Part shown: piece by piece, positions 8,638 through 17,603 of the stretch
Numbering within the stretch: the stretch's first letter is position 1
Layout: the number at the start of each line of letters is the position of its first letter
DNA from: Streptomyces sp. NBC_01689
GTDB lineage: Bacteria > Actinomycetota > Actinomycetes > Streptomycetales > Streptomycetaceae
Direction of reading: 5' to 3'
DNA: 64,000 nt
Assembly: GCF_036250675.1 (NCBI RefSeq)
Contig: NZ_CP109592.1
Span: 8,246,001 to 8,310,000 of the forward strand
Program-made: the position numbers and the translations under genes
The notes under the pieces: model-generated
Told to the model about the DNA's origin: nothing
The model's input: the letters and a program-made list of their open reading frames with translations, nothing else
Database searches by the model: none

Positions 8638-8684
8638 GGGGTCCAGGATGCCAAGTCCCGGCCGGTCGGCGTGGACCGCTCCCG

Positions 8685-9161
8685 TCAGCCGTTCGGCGCC
8701 CGCCCGATCGACTCCACCAGCGGCAGCACCCGGTGCGGAACGCGTTCGCGCAGCGCCACCTCGGTACGGGTGCGGACGACGCCGGGCAGACTGATGAGCG
8801 ACTGGACCACGTCCTCCAGGTGGGCGTTGTCGCGGGCCACCACCCGGGTCAGCAGATCGCCGCCGCCCGTGATCGAGAACGCCTCGATGATCTCCGGTAC
8901 GGCGGCCAGCGCGTCGCCCACCTCGTCGAGCCGGCCCTGCGTGACCTCGATGTGCACGAAGGCCAGCACCGGGTGGCCGAGCGCGGCGGGGGAGAGCGAG
9001 GGGCCCGTGCCGGTGATCACCCCGTCCCGTTCCAGCCGGTCCAGACGGGCCTGCAGCGTGCCGCGGGCGACCCCGAGCATGCGGGCGTACTCACGCACGC
9101 TGGTACGCGGCTGCTCCAGGAGCAGCCGCAGGATCCGGGTGTCGAGCTCGTCCACGGCCAT
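8685..9161 (-). CDS. Lrp/AsnC family transcriptional regulator
   Basis: In this 158-residue protein the N-terminal winged helix begins D-E-L-D-T-R-I-L-R-L-L, with recognition helix around G-V-A-R-G-T-L-Q-A-R-L-D-R-L. The C-terminal RAM/AsnC ligand domain has F-S-I-T-G-G-G-D-L-L and an L-P-G-V-V-R-T-R-T-E strand. ATG 9161 follows AGGAGAGG on its strand. Such regulators sense amino acids and act locally or globally; the target is unknown. It is 47 bp upstream of the HAD gene on the same strand, so the two may be cotranscribed. Confidence 0.88.
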   Translation of the reverse strand: MAVDELDTRILRLLLEQPRTSVREYARMLGVARGTLQARLDRLERDGVITGTGPSLSPAALGHPVLAFVHIEVTQGRLDEVGDALAAVPEIIEAFSITGGGDLLTRVVARDNAHLEDVVQSLISLPGVVRTRTEVALRERVPHRVLPLVESIGRAPNG

Positions 9162-9281
9162 GGTGCGCCGGCCTCTCCTGCCGTCTGAGGTGATCTTCAC
9201 CGACTGTACCGACGCCGCGGTGCCGCGCCGGACCGAGCGGTGACGGCGGGGGTGGCGGTTGCGGGGCACCCGGGTCCTCAG

Positions 9282-9305
9282 GGCCGCTGAGCCCCGTGTC
9301 GGTGT
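9282..9305 (-). terminator. Hairpin downstream of the flavin reductase gene
   Basis: CTCAG/CTGAG arms (9287-9291 and 9297-9301) flanked by partly paired G/C bases lie just past the stop of the minus-strand oxidoreductase. The stem is short and has no T tract, so this is only a candidate. Confidence 0.35.
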
Positions 9306-10138
9306 CAGGTGCCGGTCCGTCCGGTGGGTGTCGCGGACTCCACCTCTTCCCAGCCGACCACCGGGCCCCCGTCCCGGGACAGGACGTCCCCGGGGCCGGT
9401 GCCGTCGCGCCGGCCGGTCGCGCGGTCCGGGTGGCTGTCGTGGCTGTCGAGGGCGACGCGGACGCGTTCCGCGGGCAGACCGCGTTCGAGCAGGGCACGG
9501 GCGGTCTCCCGGACCGTCGCCGCGGGACCGCAGACGTAGGCCGTGGTGTTCCGCGGGGCGAACCGGGCCCCGTCGAGGAGGGCCGTGACGGCGCCGACGG
9601 GGCCTTCCCAGCCGGGACCGGGACGGTCGACGGTGACCGCGCAGTGCGGCGGGCCATGCGCCGCGGACCAGGCGTGCGTCTGCTGGGCGTAGAGGATGTC
9701 GTCCGGGGTGCGCGCACCGACCAGCACGTTCAGGTGTCCGTACAGCTGCGGGGCGGCGAGCGCGTCGAGGACCAGGGGGCGCAGCGGCGCCGGACCGAGT
9801 CCGGCCGCGACGACCAGCAGGTCGTGTCCCAGCGCCCGGTCGAGTTCCCAGCCGGTGCCGAACGGGCCGCGCAGGCCGACCCGGCCACCCGGCCGAAGGG
9901 CGCACAGCGCGGCCGAGACCGCGTCCGACGACCGGATCGTGAGGGCGATCTCGTGCCGGTCGATGCGGGACACCGGCACCGGGACGGTGCCCACCCCGAG
10001 GGCGTGCACCAGGGCGTAGCGGCCGGGCGTGAAGGGCGCGAGCAGCCCGGTGCCCGTCGGCGCGAGGGTCAGGGTGACCGTGTCGGCCGTCTCGTCGCGG
10101 GCCTGGGTCACCTGATAGGGGAGGGGAACGTCGTCCAT
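9305..10138 (-). CDS. FAD/NAD(P)-binding oxidoreductase (ferredoxin-reductase / hydrogenase-gamma type)
   Basis: The 277-residue protein resembles the ferredoxin-NADP reductase fold used by hydrogenase and dihydroorotate dehydrogenase electron-transfer subunits. The FAD domain has P-F-T-P-G-R-Y and V-P-V-S-R; the nucleotide domain has L-L-V-V-A-A-G-L-G-P-A-P-L-R-P and Y-V-C-G-P-A. The C-terminal Cys cluster of PyrK/HydG-type subunits is absent; the tail is low-complexity instead. ATG 10138. In streptomycetes such genes occur in hypoxia-associated clusters with universal stress and CRP-type proteins, which fits the neighbours. The physiological partner is not in the window. Confidence 0.75.
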   Translation of the reverse strand: MDDVPLPYQVTQARDETADTVTLTLAPTGTGLLAPFTPGRYALVHALGVGTVPVPVSRIDRHEIALTIRSSDAVSAALCALRPGGRVGLRGPFGTGWELDRALGHDLLVVAAGLGPAPLRPLVLDALAAPQLYGHLNVLVGARTPDDILYAQQTHAWSAAHGPPHCAVTVDRPGPGWEGPVGAVTALLDGARFAPRNTTAYVCGPAATVRETARALLERGLPAERVRVALDSHDSHPDRATGRRDGTGPGDVLSRDGGPVVGWEEVESATPTGRTGT

Positions 10139-10639
10139 GGCCGGCCTCCGCTGCCGTAGGGGCGTACCTCGTGCCCGCAGGAGGACTGTCCGGTCGCTCA
10201 CCGGCGAGGCGCACCGGGCCGAGGGTGCTCCCTCCAGCGTGGACGCAGGAGCGGGCGGACACCACACCGCGTGGCGCACCGGACCGGGAACCGGGCGCGA
10301 TGCCCCGCGCTCACCTGCGCGGCTTCCCCTCCCGGAGCGTCCGGGGGAGGCCTCCGGGGAGGGGTGCCCGCACTCCCGGACGCGGGAGGGGACCGCGTAC
10401 GACCTCGCGGGGCGTGGGCCGTACCGGGAACCCGGGCCCCTGGGTCCGTACCCACCCCCACCGCCGTACCGCACCGACGGCGAGGCGGCGACGGTCGCGT
10501 CGACCGTCGCCGGACGCGTCCGCGGCCGCGGACAGGGCCGTTCGGCCCCGGCGGGGGACCTGCGGCCCCTGCACCGCGTGTCCTCCGGGACCGGAGGGTG
10601 GAGACGGAACGGTCCCGCCCGGTCCAGGAGAGGGAGACG
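10139..10639. other. Intergenic stretch before the universal stress gene
   Basis: Divergent upstream region of the oxidoreductase. It is GC-rich and has many GGGACC/GGTCC-like half-sites, such as those near 10590 and 10615, but no convincing gene or long palindrome. It presumably carries promoters for the flanking divergent genes. Confidence 0.4.
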
Positions 10640-11209
10640 ATGCCCGGAAGCGCCACCGTGGGTCCCGAGGGCACGTCCGCGTGCCGGACCGACGCCGTCG
10701 TACGAGGTCCCGGGGGACGTGCCCGGCCCGTGACGGGCGCCGGGCCGGTCCCGGGCCGGGACGTCACCCTTCCGGCCCGGCAGCGGCCCGACGAGCCCCG
10801 GGCGGGTGGAGCGGGGAGCGGGAGGACGCGGCGGTGCGAGTGGGGGCCGTCCGGCGGCGTGACGTCGCGCGGAGAGGGAATCACCACCATGGTGGAAGGA
10901 GCCCGTCCCGCGGTCTCCGGCGCCGGGTTGCGGCACGACGGAAAACTCGTGAGGGTGGCCGTGCCGGCGTACGGCACGATCAGGTGCCCCGGCCGCGGCG
11001 CGGGCGGCGCAGGCGGAGACCGCCCGGAGAGCTGTGCCGGGCCCGGCGCGCGGCAGGACCCCGCCGGGTTCCGGCAGCCGCGGTCCGCGGGCCCCGCCGG
11101 GTCCGTCCACGGGACCCGCCCGCTCACGTCCGCCGGGGAAACCGCCGAGGGGACACCGGGCGGCCGGGCCGATTCCGTGGTCGTCCCCGATCGAGGCACG
11201 GGAAGGTGA
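10640..11209 (+). CDS. Possible hypothetical protein upstream of the universal stress gene
   Basis: An open frame of 189 codons begins with ATG 10640 after AGGAGAGGGAG, an excellent ribosome-binding site. It has an in-frame internal ATG at 10889 after GGAGAGGGAATCACCACC. It ends 5 bp before the TTG start of the universal stress gene, a spacing typical of coupled genes. GC3 is high, but the protein is Gly/Arg/Pro-rich without a recognisable fold. The 106-residue version from 10889 (M-V-E-G-A-R-P) faintly recalls the N-terminus of CBS-domain proteins common in these islands, so a decayed gene is possible. Coding is uncertain. Confidence 0.3.
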   Translation: MPGSATVGPEGTSACRTDAVVRGPGGRARPVTGAGPVPGRDVTLPARQRPDEPRAGGAGSGRTRRCEWGPSGGVTSRGEGITTMVEGARPAVSGAGLRHDGKLVRVAVPAYGTIRCPGRGAGGAGGDRPESCAGPGARQDPAGFRQPRSAGPAGSVHGTRPLTSAGETAEGTPGGRADSVVVPDRGTGR

Positions 11210-11214
11210 GGATC

Positions 11215-12123
11215 TTGGAGCTTCCCCTCGTGGTGGGTGTCGACGGGTCCGGACCGAGCCTGCGCGCCGTCGACTGGGCGGCGGACGAGGCCGCGCTGCG
11301 GGGCGCCCCGCTGCGGCTCGTCAACGCCTCACTGTGGGAGCGCTACGAAGGAGTCTCCGCCGACGGAGCAGAGCGGCCCCCCGACCAGGCGCTCGCCGAG
11401 GACGCCGTCGACGCGGCCACCCGGCGGGCCCACGACCGGCGGCCCGACCTGCGGGTGTCGGCCGACGTCCTGCCCGACGACCCGGTGAGCGTCCTGCTGC
11501 ACGAGGGCCACCGCGCCTGCGCGCTGGTCATCGGCTCCCGCGGACGCAACGGTCTCGTCGAGCTGCTGCTCGGTTCGGTGAGCCTCGCGGTGGCCGCCCG
11601 TGCCGACTGCCCCGTGATCGTGCTGCGCGGCGGCCGGGGAAGCCGGCCCGCGGCCCGGCGACAGCCGAACGGGCAGCGGCGGCGGATCGTCCTCGGGGTC
11701 GGTGACGGCCCGCACAGCTCCACGTCCGCGCGCTTCGCGCTCCAGGAGGCGCAGGCCCGCGGGGCCGTCCTGGAGGCGGTACGGGCCTGGCGCTGGCCCG
11801 GCCGGGAGCAGACGGACCAGCCGCCCGTCGAAGGGGAGCCCGCCCGGCTGCACGAGCGGCAGGCGATGGAGATCCTGGAGTCGGCGCTCGGCGGACCGGC
11901 GGCGGAGCATCCGTCGGTCCGGCTGCGCCTGCGTCCCGCCGAGGGACCCGCGCGCCGCGTACTGATGGCCGCCTCGGCCGACGCGGACCTGCTGGTGCTG
12001 GGCTCCGGACGGCTCCACGGGCACGCACACGTCGGGCTGCCGGTCGGCCGGGTCGCGCACGCCGTCCTGCACGGGTCCGACTGCCCGGTCGCCGTGGTCC
12101 CCGGCCGGGTGGCGGCACCATGA
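11215..12123 (+). CDS. Universal stress protein, tandem UspA domains
   Basis: This 302-residue protein has two UspA domains, about residues 3-140 and 155-300. The first opens V-V-G-V-D-G-S and has the ATP-binding signature G-S-R-G-R-N-G followed by G-S-V-S. The second has G-S-G-R-L-H-G-H and G-R-V-A-H, a weaker version. I chose TTG 11215 because AAGGTGAGG lies at proper distance and the product then begins M-E-L-P-L-V-V-G-V-D-G-S, typical of streptomycete homologues; GTG 11206 would add three residues but lacks a site. Tandem Usp proteins are classic members of hypoxia/dormancy regulons. It converges with PPK2, with a 5-bp gap. Confidence 0.88.
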   Translation: MELPLVVGVDGSGPSLRAVDWAADEAALRGAPLRLVNASLWERYEGVSADGAERPPDQALAEDAVDAATRRAHDRRPDLRVSADVLPDDPVSVLLHEGHRACALVIGSRGRNGLVELLLGSVSLAVAARADCPVIVLRGGRGSRPAARRQPNGQRRRIVLGVGDGPHSSTSARFALQEAQARGAVLEAVRAWRWPGREQTDQPPVEGEPARLHERQAMEILESALGGPAAEHPSVRLRLRPAEGPARRVLMAASADADLLVLGSGRLHGHAHVGLPVGRVAHAVLHGSDCPVAVVPGRVAAP

Positions 12124-12128
12124 CCGGC

Positions 12129-12938
12129 TCAGAGGCCCGCCGCGTGGTCGGGGACGTACGTCTGGAGATCCCGCGGCGGACGCTCGTACCCCGTCGAGGG
12201 CGGCCTGGGCGGCAGTTCGAGCACCGGCGGGGGCACCTCGTGGTATGGGACCGAGCCGAGCAGATGGGCGATCATGTTCAGCCGCGCGCGGCGCTTGTCG
12301 TCGCTCTCGACCACGAACCAGGGCGACTCGGAGAGATCGGTGTGCACCAGCATCTCGTCCTTCGCCCGGGAGTACGCCTCCCAGCGGGTGATCGACTCCA
12401 GGTCCATCGGGGAGAGCTTCCAGCGCCGCGTCGGGTCCTTCAGCCGGCGCCGGAACCGGTCCTGCTGCACGGCGTCGCTCACCGAGAACCAGTACTTGCG
12501 CAGCATGATCCCCTCCTCCACGAGCATGCGCTCGAAAAGAGGGCATTGACGCAGGAAGAGTTGGTACTCCTCCTTGGTGCAGAAACCCATGACGTGCTCG
12601 ACCCCGGCCCGGTTGTACCAGCTCCGGTCGAACAGGACGATCTCCCCGGCGGCCGGCAGATGTTCGACGTACCGCTGGAAATACCACTGGGTGCGCTCGC
12701 GCTCGGTCGGCCGGGGCAGCGCCACGGTCCGTGCGACACGCGGATTGAGGTGCTCCGAGACCCTTTTGATCGTGCCGCCCTTGCCCGCCGCGTCACGCCC
12801 CTCGAAGATCACCACGAGCCGGGCGCCCTCGGCCCGCACCCACTCCTGGAGCTTCACCAGCTCCGTCTGGAGCCGCAGCAGTTCGCGCTCGTACACCGCC
12901 CCCGGCAACGACGCCGACGCCGTCCTCTTGCCGCCCAT
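12129..12938 (-). CDS. ppk2: Polyphosphate kinase 2 family protein
   Basis: In this 269-residue PPK2, the Walker A motif is [15 protein letters not shown] (about residues 45-59). The lid contains [16 protein letters not shown], and the Walker B region is [12 protein letters not shown]. These polyphosphate:nucleotide phosphotransferases mostly phosphorylate ADP or GDP (or AMP in other classes) from polyphosphate. The single-domain length suits class I. ATG 12938 follows GGAGAGGAGGAGG. The 47-bp gap to the divergent phosphoketolase means the two share a promoter region, consistent with a joint role in non-respiratory ATP supply. Confidence 0.93.
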   Translation of the reverse strand: MGGKRTASASLPGAVYERELLRLQTELVKLQEWVRAEGARLVVIFEGRDAAGKGGTIKRVSEHLNPRVARTVALPRPTERERTQWYFQRYVEHLPAAGEIVLFDRSWYNRAGVEHVMGFCTKEEYQLFLRQCPLFERMLVEEGIMLRKYWFSVSDAVQQDRFRRRLKDPTRRWKLSPMDLESITRWEAYSRAKDEMLVHTDLSESPWFVVESDDKRRARLNMIAHLLGSVPYHEVPPPVLELPPRPPSTGYERPPRDLQTYVPDHAAGL

Positions 12939-12969
12939 GCCTCCTCCTCTCCCCGCTGACCTGTCCCGA

Positions 12970-12983
12970 TGACTTCGGAGTCA
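12970..12983. promoter_or_regulatory. Small inverted repeat between ppk2 and phosphoketolase genes
   Basis: TGACT-TCGG-AGTCA sits in the 47-bp divergent gap and overlaps the phosphoketolase leader. It could be an operator or a mere translational-region hairpin; arms are only 5 bp. Confidence 0.3.
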
Positions 12984-12985
12984 CC

Positions 12986-15382
12986 ATGCCCAAGGTCCAA
13001 CCGTCCAAGGTGGAACAACAGGACGCCACCGTACTGAGCGACGAGGAACTGCGCACCCTGGACGCCCACTGGCGAGCCGCCAACTACCTTTCCGTGGGCC
13101 AGATCTACCTGCTGGCCAACCCGCTGCTGACCGAACCGCTGACCGCGGACCACATCAAGCCGCGGCTGCTGGGCCACTGGGGCACCTCGCCCGGACTCAA
13201 CCTCGTCCACACCCACCTCAACCGGGTGATCAGGGCCCGCGGCCTGGACGCGCTGTGCGTGTGGGGACCCGGCCACGGCGGACCCGCCGTGCTCGCCAAC
13301 TCCTGGCTGGAGGGCAGCTACAGCGAGACCTACCCGGACGTGTCGCGGGACGCGGCCGGCATGGAGCTGCTGTTCCGGCAGTTCTCCTTCCCCGGCGGCG
13401 TCCCCAGCCATGTCGCTCCCGAGACGCCCGGCTCGATCCACGAGGGCGGCGAACTCGGCTACTCCCTCGCCCACGCCTACGGCGCCGCCTTCGACAACCC
13501 GGACCTGCTGGTCGCCTGCGTCATCGGGGACGGCGAGGCGGAGACCGGCCCGCTGGCAGCCTCCTGGCACTCCAACAAGTTCCTCGACCCGGTCCACGAC
13601 GGGGCCGTCCTGCCGATCCTGCACCTCAACGGCTACAAGATCGCCAACCCGACCGTGCTGGCCCGTATCCCCGAGCCCGAACTCGACGAACTGCTGCGCG
13701 GCTACGGCCACGACCCCATCCACGTCACCAGCGACGACCCGCACCAGGTGCACCGGGCCATGGCCGACGCCTTCGACCGGGCCCTGGACCGCATCGCGCT
13801 GATGCAGCGCACCGCCCGCGAGGACGGCGTGACCGAGCGCGTGCACTGGCCCATGATCGTGCTGCGCACGCCGAAGGGGTGGACGGGCCCCGCGGAGGTC
13901 GACGGTCTGCCCGTCGCGGGCACGTGGCGCGCCCACCAGGTCCCGCTGGCCGGGGTGCGGGAGAACCCGGAGCATCTGCGCCAGTTGGAGACCTGGCTGC
14001 GCTCCTACCGGCCCGAGGAGCTCTTCGACGCCGAGGGCCGGCCCGTCGCCGAGGTCCTCAGCTGTGTCCCGGACGGCGCGCGCCGGCTGGGCGCCACCCC
14101 GCACGCCAACGGCGGTCTGCTCGTCCGTGACCTGCCCATCGCCCCCCTGGACCGCTTCGCCGTCCCCGTCGACAAGCCGGGCACCACGCTGCACGAACCC
14201 ACCAGGATCCTCGGGGACCTCCTGGAACAGATCATGAAGGACACCGCGCAGCGCCGTGACTTCCGTCTGGTGGGCCCCGACGAGACCGCCTCCAACCGGC
14301 TGGAGGCCGTCTACGCCGCCAGCGGCAAGGCCTGGCAGGCCCAGACCCTCCAGGTGGACGAACACCTGGACCGGCACGGCCGGGTCATGGAGATCCTCTC
14401 CGAACACACCTGCCAGGGCTGGCTGGAGGGCTACCTCCTCACCGGCCGGCACGGCCTCTTCTCCTGCTACGAGGCCTTCGTCCACATCGTCGACTCGATG
14501 GTCAACCAGCACATCAAGTGGCTGAGGACCTCGCGCGCGCTGTCCTGGCGTGCCCCGATCGCCTCCCTCAACTATCTGCTCACCTCGCACGTCTGGCGCC
14601 AGGACCACAACGGCTTCTCCCACCAGGACCCCGGCTTCGTCGACCACGTCCTCAGCAAGAGCCCGGAGGTCGTCCGGGTCTATCTGCCGCCGGACGCCAA
14701 CACCCTGCTGTCCGTGGCCGATCACGTCCTGCGCAGCCGTGACTACGTCAACGTCGTGGTCGCTGGCAAGCAGCCCTGCTTCGACTGGCTCTCCATGGAC
14801 GAGGCCCGCGCGCACTGTGCCCGCGGCGCCGGGATCTGGGAGTGGGCGGGCACCGAGAACGGCGGGGAACCGGATGTCGTTCTCGGCTGCGCCGGTGACG
14901 TCCCCACCCAAGAGGTGCTGGCCGCGGCCCAGTTGCTGCGCCGGCAGCTGCCCGGACTCGCCGTACGCGTCGTCAACGTCGTCGACATGACCCGGCTGTT
15001 GCCGCGCGAGGACCATCCGCACGGGATGAGCGACCGCGAGTACGACGGACTGTTCACCGCCGACAAGCCTGTCATCTTCGCGTACCACGGCTACCCCTGG
15101 CTCATCCACCGGCTCGCCTACCGCCGCACCGGCCACTCCGGACTGCACGTGCGCGGCTACAAGGAGATGGGCACCACGACCACCCCCTTCGACATGGTCG
15201 TCCGGAACGACCTGGACCGCTACCGCCTCGTCATGGACGTCATCGACCGGGTCCCGGGACTGGGCGTCCGCGCCGCCGCCGTGCGCCAGCGGATGGCTGA
15301 CGTCCGCACCCGGCACCACGCCTGGATCCGCGAACACGGCACCGACCTGCCCGAGGTCGCCGACTGGACCTGGACCGGGTGA
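12986..15382 (+). CDS. xfp: Phosphoketolase (xylulose-5-P/fructose-6-P), acetyl-phosphate forming
   Basis: The 798-residue thiamine-diphosphate enzyme cleaves xylulose 5-phosphate or fructose 6-phosphate to acetyl phosphate plus glyceraldehyde 3-phosphate or erythrose 4-phosphate. Visible motifs are H-W-G-T-S-P-G-L near residue 65, G-P-G-H-G-G-P at about 92, the ThDP motif G-D-G-E-A-E-T-G (about 181) and the C-terminal [12 protein letters not shown]. Length matches the family. Acetyl phosphate can drive substrate-level ATP formation through acetate kinase, though no ackA is nearby. The coding sequence has no unusual features. Confidence 0.95.
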   Translation: MPKVQPSKVEQQDATVLSDEELRTLDAHWRAANYLSVGQIYLLANPLLTEPLTADHIKPRLLGHWGTSPGLNLVHTHLNRVIRARGLDALCVWGPGHGGPAVLANSWLEGSYSETYPDVSRDAAGMELLFRQFSFPGGVPSHVAPETPGSIHEGGELGYSLAHAYGAAFDNPDLLVACVIGDGEAETGPLAASWHSNKFLDPVHDGAVLPILHLNGYKIANPTVLARIPEPELDELLRGYGHDPIHVTSDDPHQVHRAMADAFDRALDRIALMQRTAREDGVTERVHWPMIVLRTPKGWTGPAEVDGLPVAGTWRAHQVPLAGVRENPEHLRQLETWLRSYRPEELFDAEGRPVAEVLSCVPDGARRLGATPHANGGLLVRDLPIAPLDRFAVPVDKPGTTLHEPTRILGDLLEQIMKDTAQRRDFRLVGPDETASNRLEAVYAASGKAWQAQTLQVDEHLDRHGRVMEILSEHTCQGWLEGYLLTGRHGLFSCYEAFVHIVDSMVNQHIKWLRTSRALSWRAPIASLNYLLTSHVWRQDHNGFSHQDPGFVDHVLSKSPEVVRVYLPPDANTLLSVADHVLRSRDYVNVVVAGKQPCFDWLSMDEARAHCARGAGIWEWAGTENGGEPDVVLGCAGDVPTQEVLAAAQLLRRQLPGLAVRVVNVVDMTRLLPREDHPHGMSDREYDGLFTADKPVIFAYHGYPWLIHRLAYRRTGHSGLHVRGYKEMGTTTTPFDMVVRNDLDRYRLVMDVIDRVPGLGVRAAAVRQRMADVRTRHHAWIREHGTDLPEVADWTWTG

Positions 15383-15809
15383 CGGCCGGCGGCCCGTGAC
15401 GCGGCCCCGGTAGTGCGGCCCCTTCGACGCGGTCTCCGTGCCCGTGACGCGGTCCCCGTAGCGCGGCCCCCTTGACGCGGCCTCCTTGCCCGGGCGCCCG
15501 ATCGCCGCGCCGCGGGTGCCGGGAGGCCGTGGACGCCGGAAGGGGGCCGTCGGCAGGACCGCGGGTGCCGGTGGGGCGCCCCGCGGGTGGCGCGCACGCA
15601 GGAGGGGCGCCCGGTAGGCGGTGCACCCGCAGGCGACGCGCACGCAACGCGCACGCACGCGGTGCGCCCGGGGCGCGAGAGGGCTCGGGCTTTGGGAAGG
15701 CTCGGCGGTCCTGGTGATGAGACCGGCGCGCCCGGCCAGTACCGTGAAGACACGAGAGCCGGTCCGAGCCGCCTTGCCGCCTTGTCTGCCCTGCCGGTCG
15801 GAGGGCGCG
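15383..15809. other. Intergenic region with degenerate GTGACGCGG repeats
   Basis: From about 15390 to 15482 a GTGACGCGGCCCC-like unit recurs five or six times with drift, and from 15590 to 15680 GCGCACGCA-type units recur. I see no gene. It separates the phosphoketolase from the truncated kinase remnant and looks like decaying sequence. Confidence 0.5.
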
Positions 15810-16067
15810 ATGAACGGGGACGGGAGCCAGGGGCCCGGGCAGCATCTGCCCAGGCTGCGGCTCGACGAGTTGTTGGGCGAGCTGCAGGTGCGTATCGACG
15901 CGGTGCGCGGTACCAGGGACCGTCTGCACAGCCTGCTGGAGGCCGTCCTGTCGGTGGGGCGGGAGCTCGATCTGCCGCAGGTGCTGCGCAGCATCGTGGA
16001 GGCCGCGGTGGTGCTCGTGGACGCCGAGTACGGGGCGCTCGGCGTGCCGGTGGCCGGTGGCCGGTGA
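15810..16067 (+). pseudogene. Truncated DevS/OsdK-type GAF sensor histidine kinase (N-terminal fragment)
   Basis: The 85-codon frame matches the N-terminus of streptomycete GAF-domain oxygen/redox-sensing kinases: L-R-L-D-E-L-L-G-E-L-Q then T-R-D-R-L-H-S-L-L-E-A-V-L-S-V-G and the first GAF helix and strand, ending at V-D-A-E-Y-G-A-L-G-V. Full-length relatives (about 550-580 residues) carry two GAF domains, a HisKA_3 domain and an HATPase here. All of that is missing, and the following sequence enters the reverse-oriented regulator. It cannot sense or phosphorylate. Normally this gene pairs with a DevR-type regulator; the adjacent regulator is also damaged. Confidence 0.8.
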
Positions 16068-16111
16068 GGCCGGCGCCGGTGGGTCGGGGCCGTACGGGTG
16101 AACGGGGTGGG

Positions 16112-16558
16112 TCAGCGTGCGGAGCGGCCCCGCTGGTCCGGGCTCTCCAGGTGGGTGGCCAGGACCGCCGCCTGGACTCGGCGCTGGACACCGAGTTTGG
16201 CCAGCAGCCGGGAGATGTGGTTCTTCACCGTCTTCTCGGACAGGTACAGCTTCTTGCCGAACTCCCGGTTGGTGAGCCCGTCCCCGATGAGCGCGAGGAC
16301 GTCCCGCTCCCGGGGTGAGAGGCCGGCGAGTTCGGGAGCGACGGCCGGGTCCGGCAGGCGTACGTCGAGCACCGCCACGTGCGGACGCAGCGCCGGCCCC
16401 CGCACCAGTGCGTGTTCGACGCTGCCCGCGTCGCCGACCACCGAGATGTCCGGCTCGGCGTCCAGGAGATCGGTCGGGCCACGGCGTACGACCTCGTGGT
16501 CGTCCAGCAGAAAGACCCGGATCGGGTCCTGCTCCGTGAAGGCACGTGCCTCGGCCAT
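16112..16558 (-). pseudogene. DevR/OsdR-type LuxR response regulator with internally deleted receiver domain
   Basis: The 148-residue frame begins like DevR/NarL regulators (V-F-L-L-D-D-H-E-V-V-R-R-G), reaches the phospho-acceptor strand V-A-V-L-D-V-R-L-P-D, then jumps directly to the LuxR domain L-S-P-R-E-R-D-V-L-A-L-I, ending with the recognition helix T-V-K-N-H-I-S-R-L-L-A-K-L. Intact relatives are about 215-220 residues. Roughly 70 residues holding the conserved Thr/Ser and Lys of the receiver are missing, yet the frame is intact. It may be inert, or may bind DNA constitutively as a receiver-less regulator. Start 16558 gives the family N-terminus M-A-E-A-R-A-F. Confidence 0.75.
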
Positions 16559-16701
16559 GGCGACCCCCTGCTCCTCGTCCGCCTCCGCGGCTGACCGTGG
16601 ACCGTTCCCGGATGGATCCACCCGATCATCGCCCTCCGGACCCGGGCGCGCCAGGGCCGACCGGCCCCACCCCGGCCGCGCGGTCCCTACCGGCCCGACC
16701 T

Positions 16702-16759
16702 CGACCGCGCGGCCCCGACCGGCCGAGCCGACCGCGCGGCGGACCCCGACCGGCCGAGC
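16702..16759. repeat. Imperfect direct repeat, GACCGCGCGGC/CCGACCGGCCGAGCC units
   Basis: Two copies of GACCGCGCGGC followed by CCCGACCGGCCGAGCC (16702-16728 and 16729-16759, the second with a short insertion) lie in the 250-bp gap between the regulator remnant and the cyclic-nucleotide-binding gene. Nothing else is seen in that gap. Confidence 0.5.
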
Positions 16760-16808
16760 CCCGATCCCGGCGCCGTGGCCGCCGAGAGGCATCGGTGTGG
16801 CATCGGGG

Positions 16809-17273
16809 TCAGCCGAGCGGGCCGCTGCCGTAGGGCGCGTACAGGTCCAGCAGCCGCGTCCTGGCGGCGCGCAGCCGGCGGGCGACGGTGTCCCCCACCC
16901 ATTCGGCCACCGCCATCCCGAGGGCCGGGTCGTCCTGGCACATGACCCGCACCTGCTCGGCGTCGAACTCGAACGCGCGCACAGGGCTCGTCGTCTCGGC
17001 GCCGAGATGCCAGACGTGCGGCGCGAACAGCCAGGACCAGCCGATGAGTTCGTTGTGCCCGAGGGTCTCGATGACGGCCGGACGGCGCCCCGGCACCCGC
17101 AGGTCGAGCGTGACCGTGCCGGTCCGGATGATCCAGAAGCGGTCGGCGCGCCTGCCCTCCTCGAACAGACGGGTTCCCTGGGGGAACGACACCTCACGAG
17201 CCAGCCGCATCAGACACTCGCGGTGTTCGACGGGCAGCGCCCGCAGCCTGGTGAATGTGGGGGAAGCGTTCAT
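16809..17273 (-). CDS. Cyclic-nucleotide-binding domain protein without DNA-binding domain
   Basis: The 154-residue protein consists of a single CRP/FNR-type cNMP-binding beta-roll: F-P-Q-G-T-R-L-F-E-E-G, then R-F-W-I-I-R-T-G-T-V and L-G-H-N-E-L-I-G-W-S-W-L-F, ending in a C-helix (V-A-R-R-L-R-A-A-R-T-R-L-L-D). The canonical winged helix is absent. The phosphate-binding cassette is replaced by G-W-S-W-L-F-A-P-H-V-W, so cAMP binding is doubtful. Homologues of this size occur in streptomycete hypoxia islands, often beside hydrogenase-like or flavin reductase genes, and may act as redox- or ligand-sensing partners. Length indicates a complete gene, not a truncation. Confidence 0.75.
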   Translation of the reverse strand: MNASPTFTRLRALPVEHRECLMRLAREVSFPQGTRLFEEGRRADRFWIIRTGTVTLDLRVPGRRPAVIETLGHNELIGWSWLFAPHVWHLGAETTSPVRAFEFDAEQVRVMCQDDPALGMAVAEWVGDTVARRLRAARTRLLDLYAPYGSGPLG

Positions 17274-17603
17274 GTCCCTGTCTCTCCCTGACACGTGGTC
17301 GAGCCGCCTCCACGCTCTCCCCGTCCCGCCGCCGGTGCCAGGGGCCACCCGGCCCCGTCCGGTCCGGCGAAGGGGGCCGACCGGCCCAAGCGCACCGCGT
17401 CCGCCACGGTCACGCTGGTGGGACGAGGCCGTGAGACCGCCGCGTACGGCTGCCCGGCGCGGCAGGTCACCACGGTCCGGGGCCCGGAACGGCCGGAGCA
17501 CCGGCCGGAGGGTCCCGGTCGCACAGGACGAGGGATCCGTCTCCCGCGGCAGGACAGGTCCTGGACCGCAGAGAGAGCCGCTCGACAGGAAGAAGCGAAG
17601 CCC

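Noticed and set aside
10198..11199. Long minus-strand frame opposite the region upstream of the usp gene
   Set aside because: It shows Pro/Arg-rich, non-protein-like composition; both strands are open because stop codons are rare at this GC content.
9162..11214. DevR/OsdR-type binding boxes near the usp and flavin reductase genes
   Set aside because: Several GGGACC/GGTCC half-sites are present, but none forms a clear palindrome matching a consensus I could recall with confidence.
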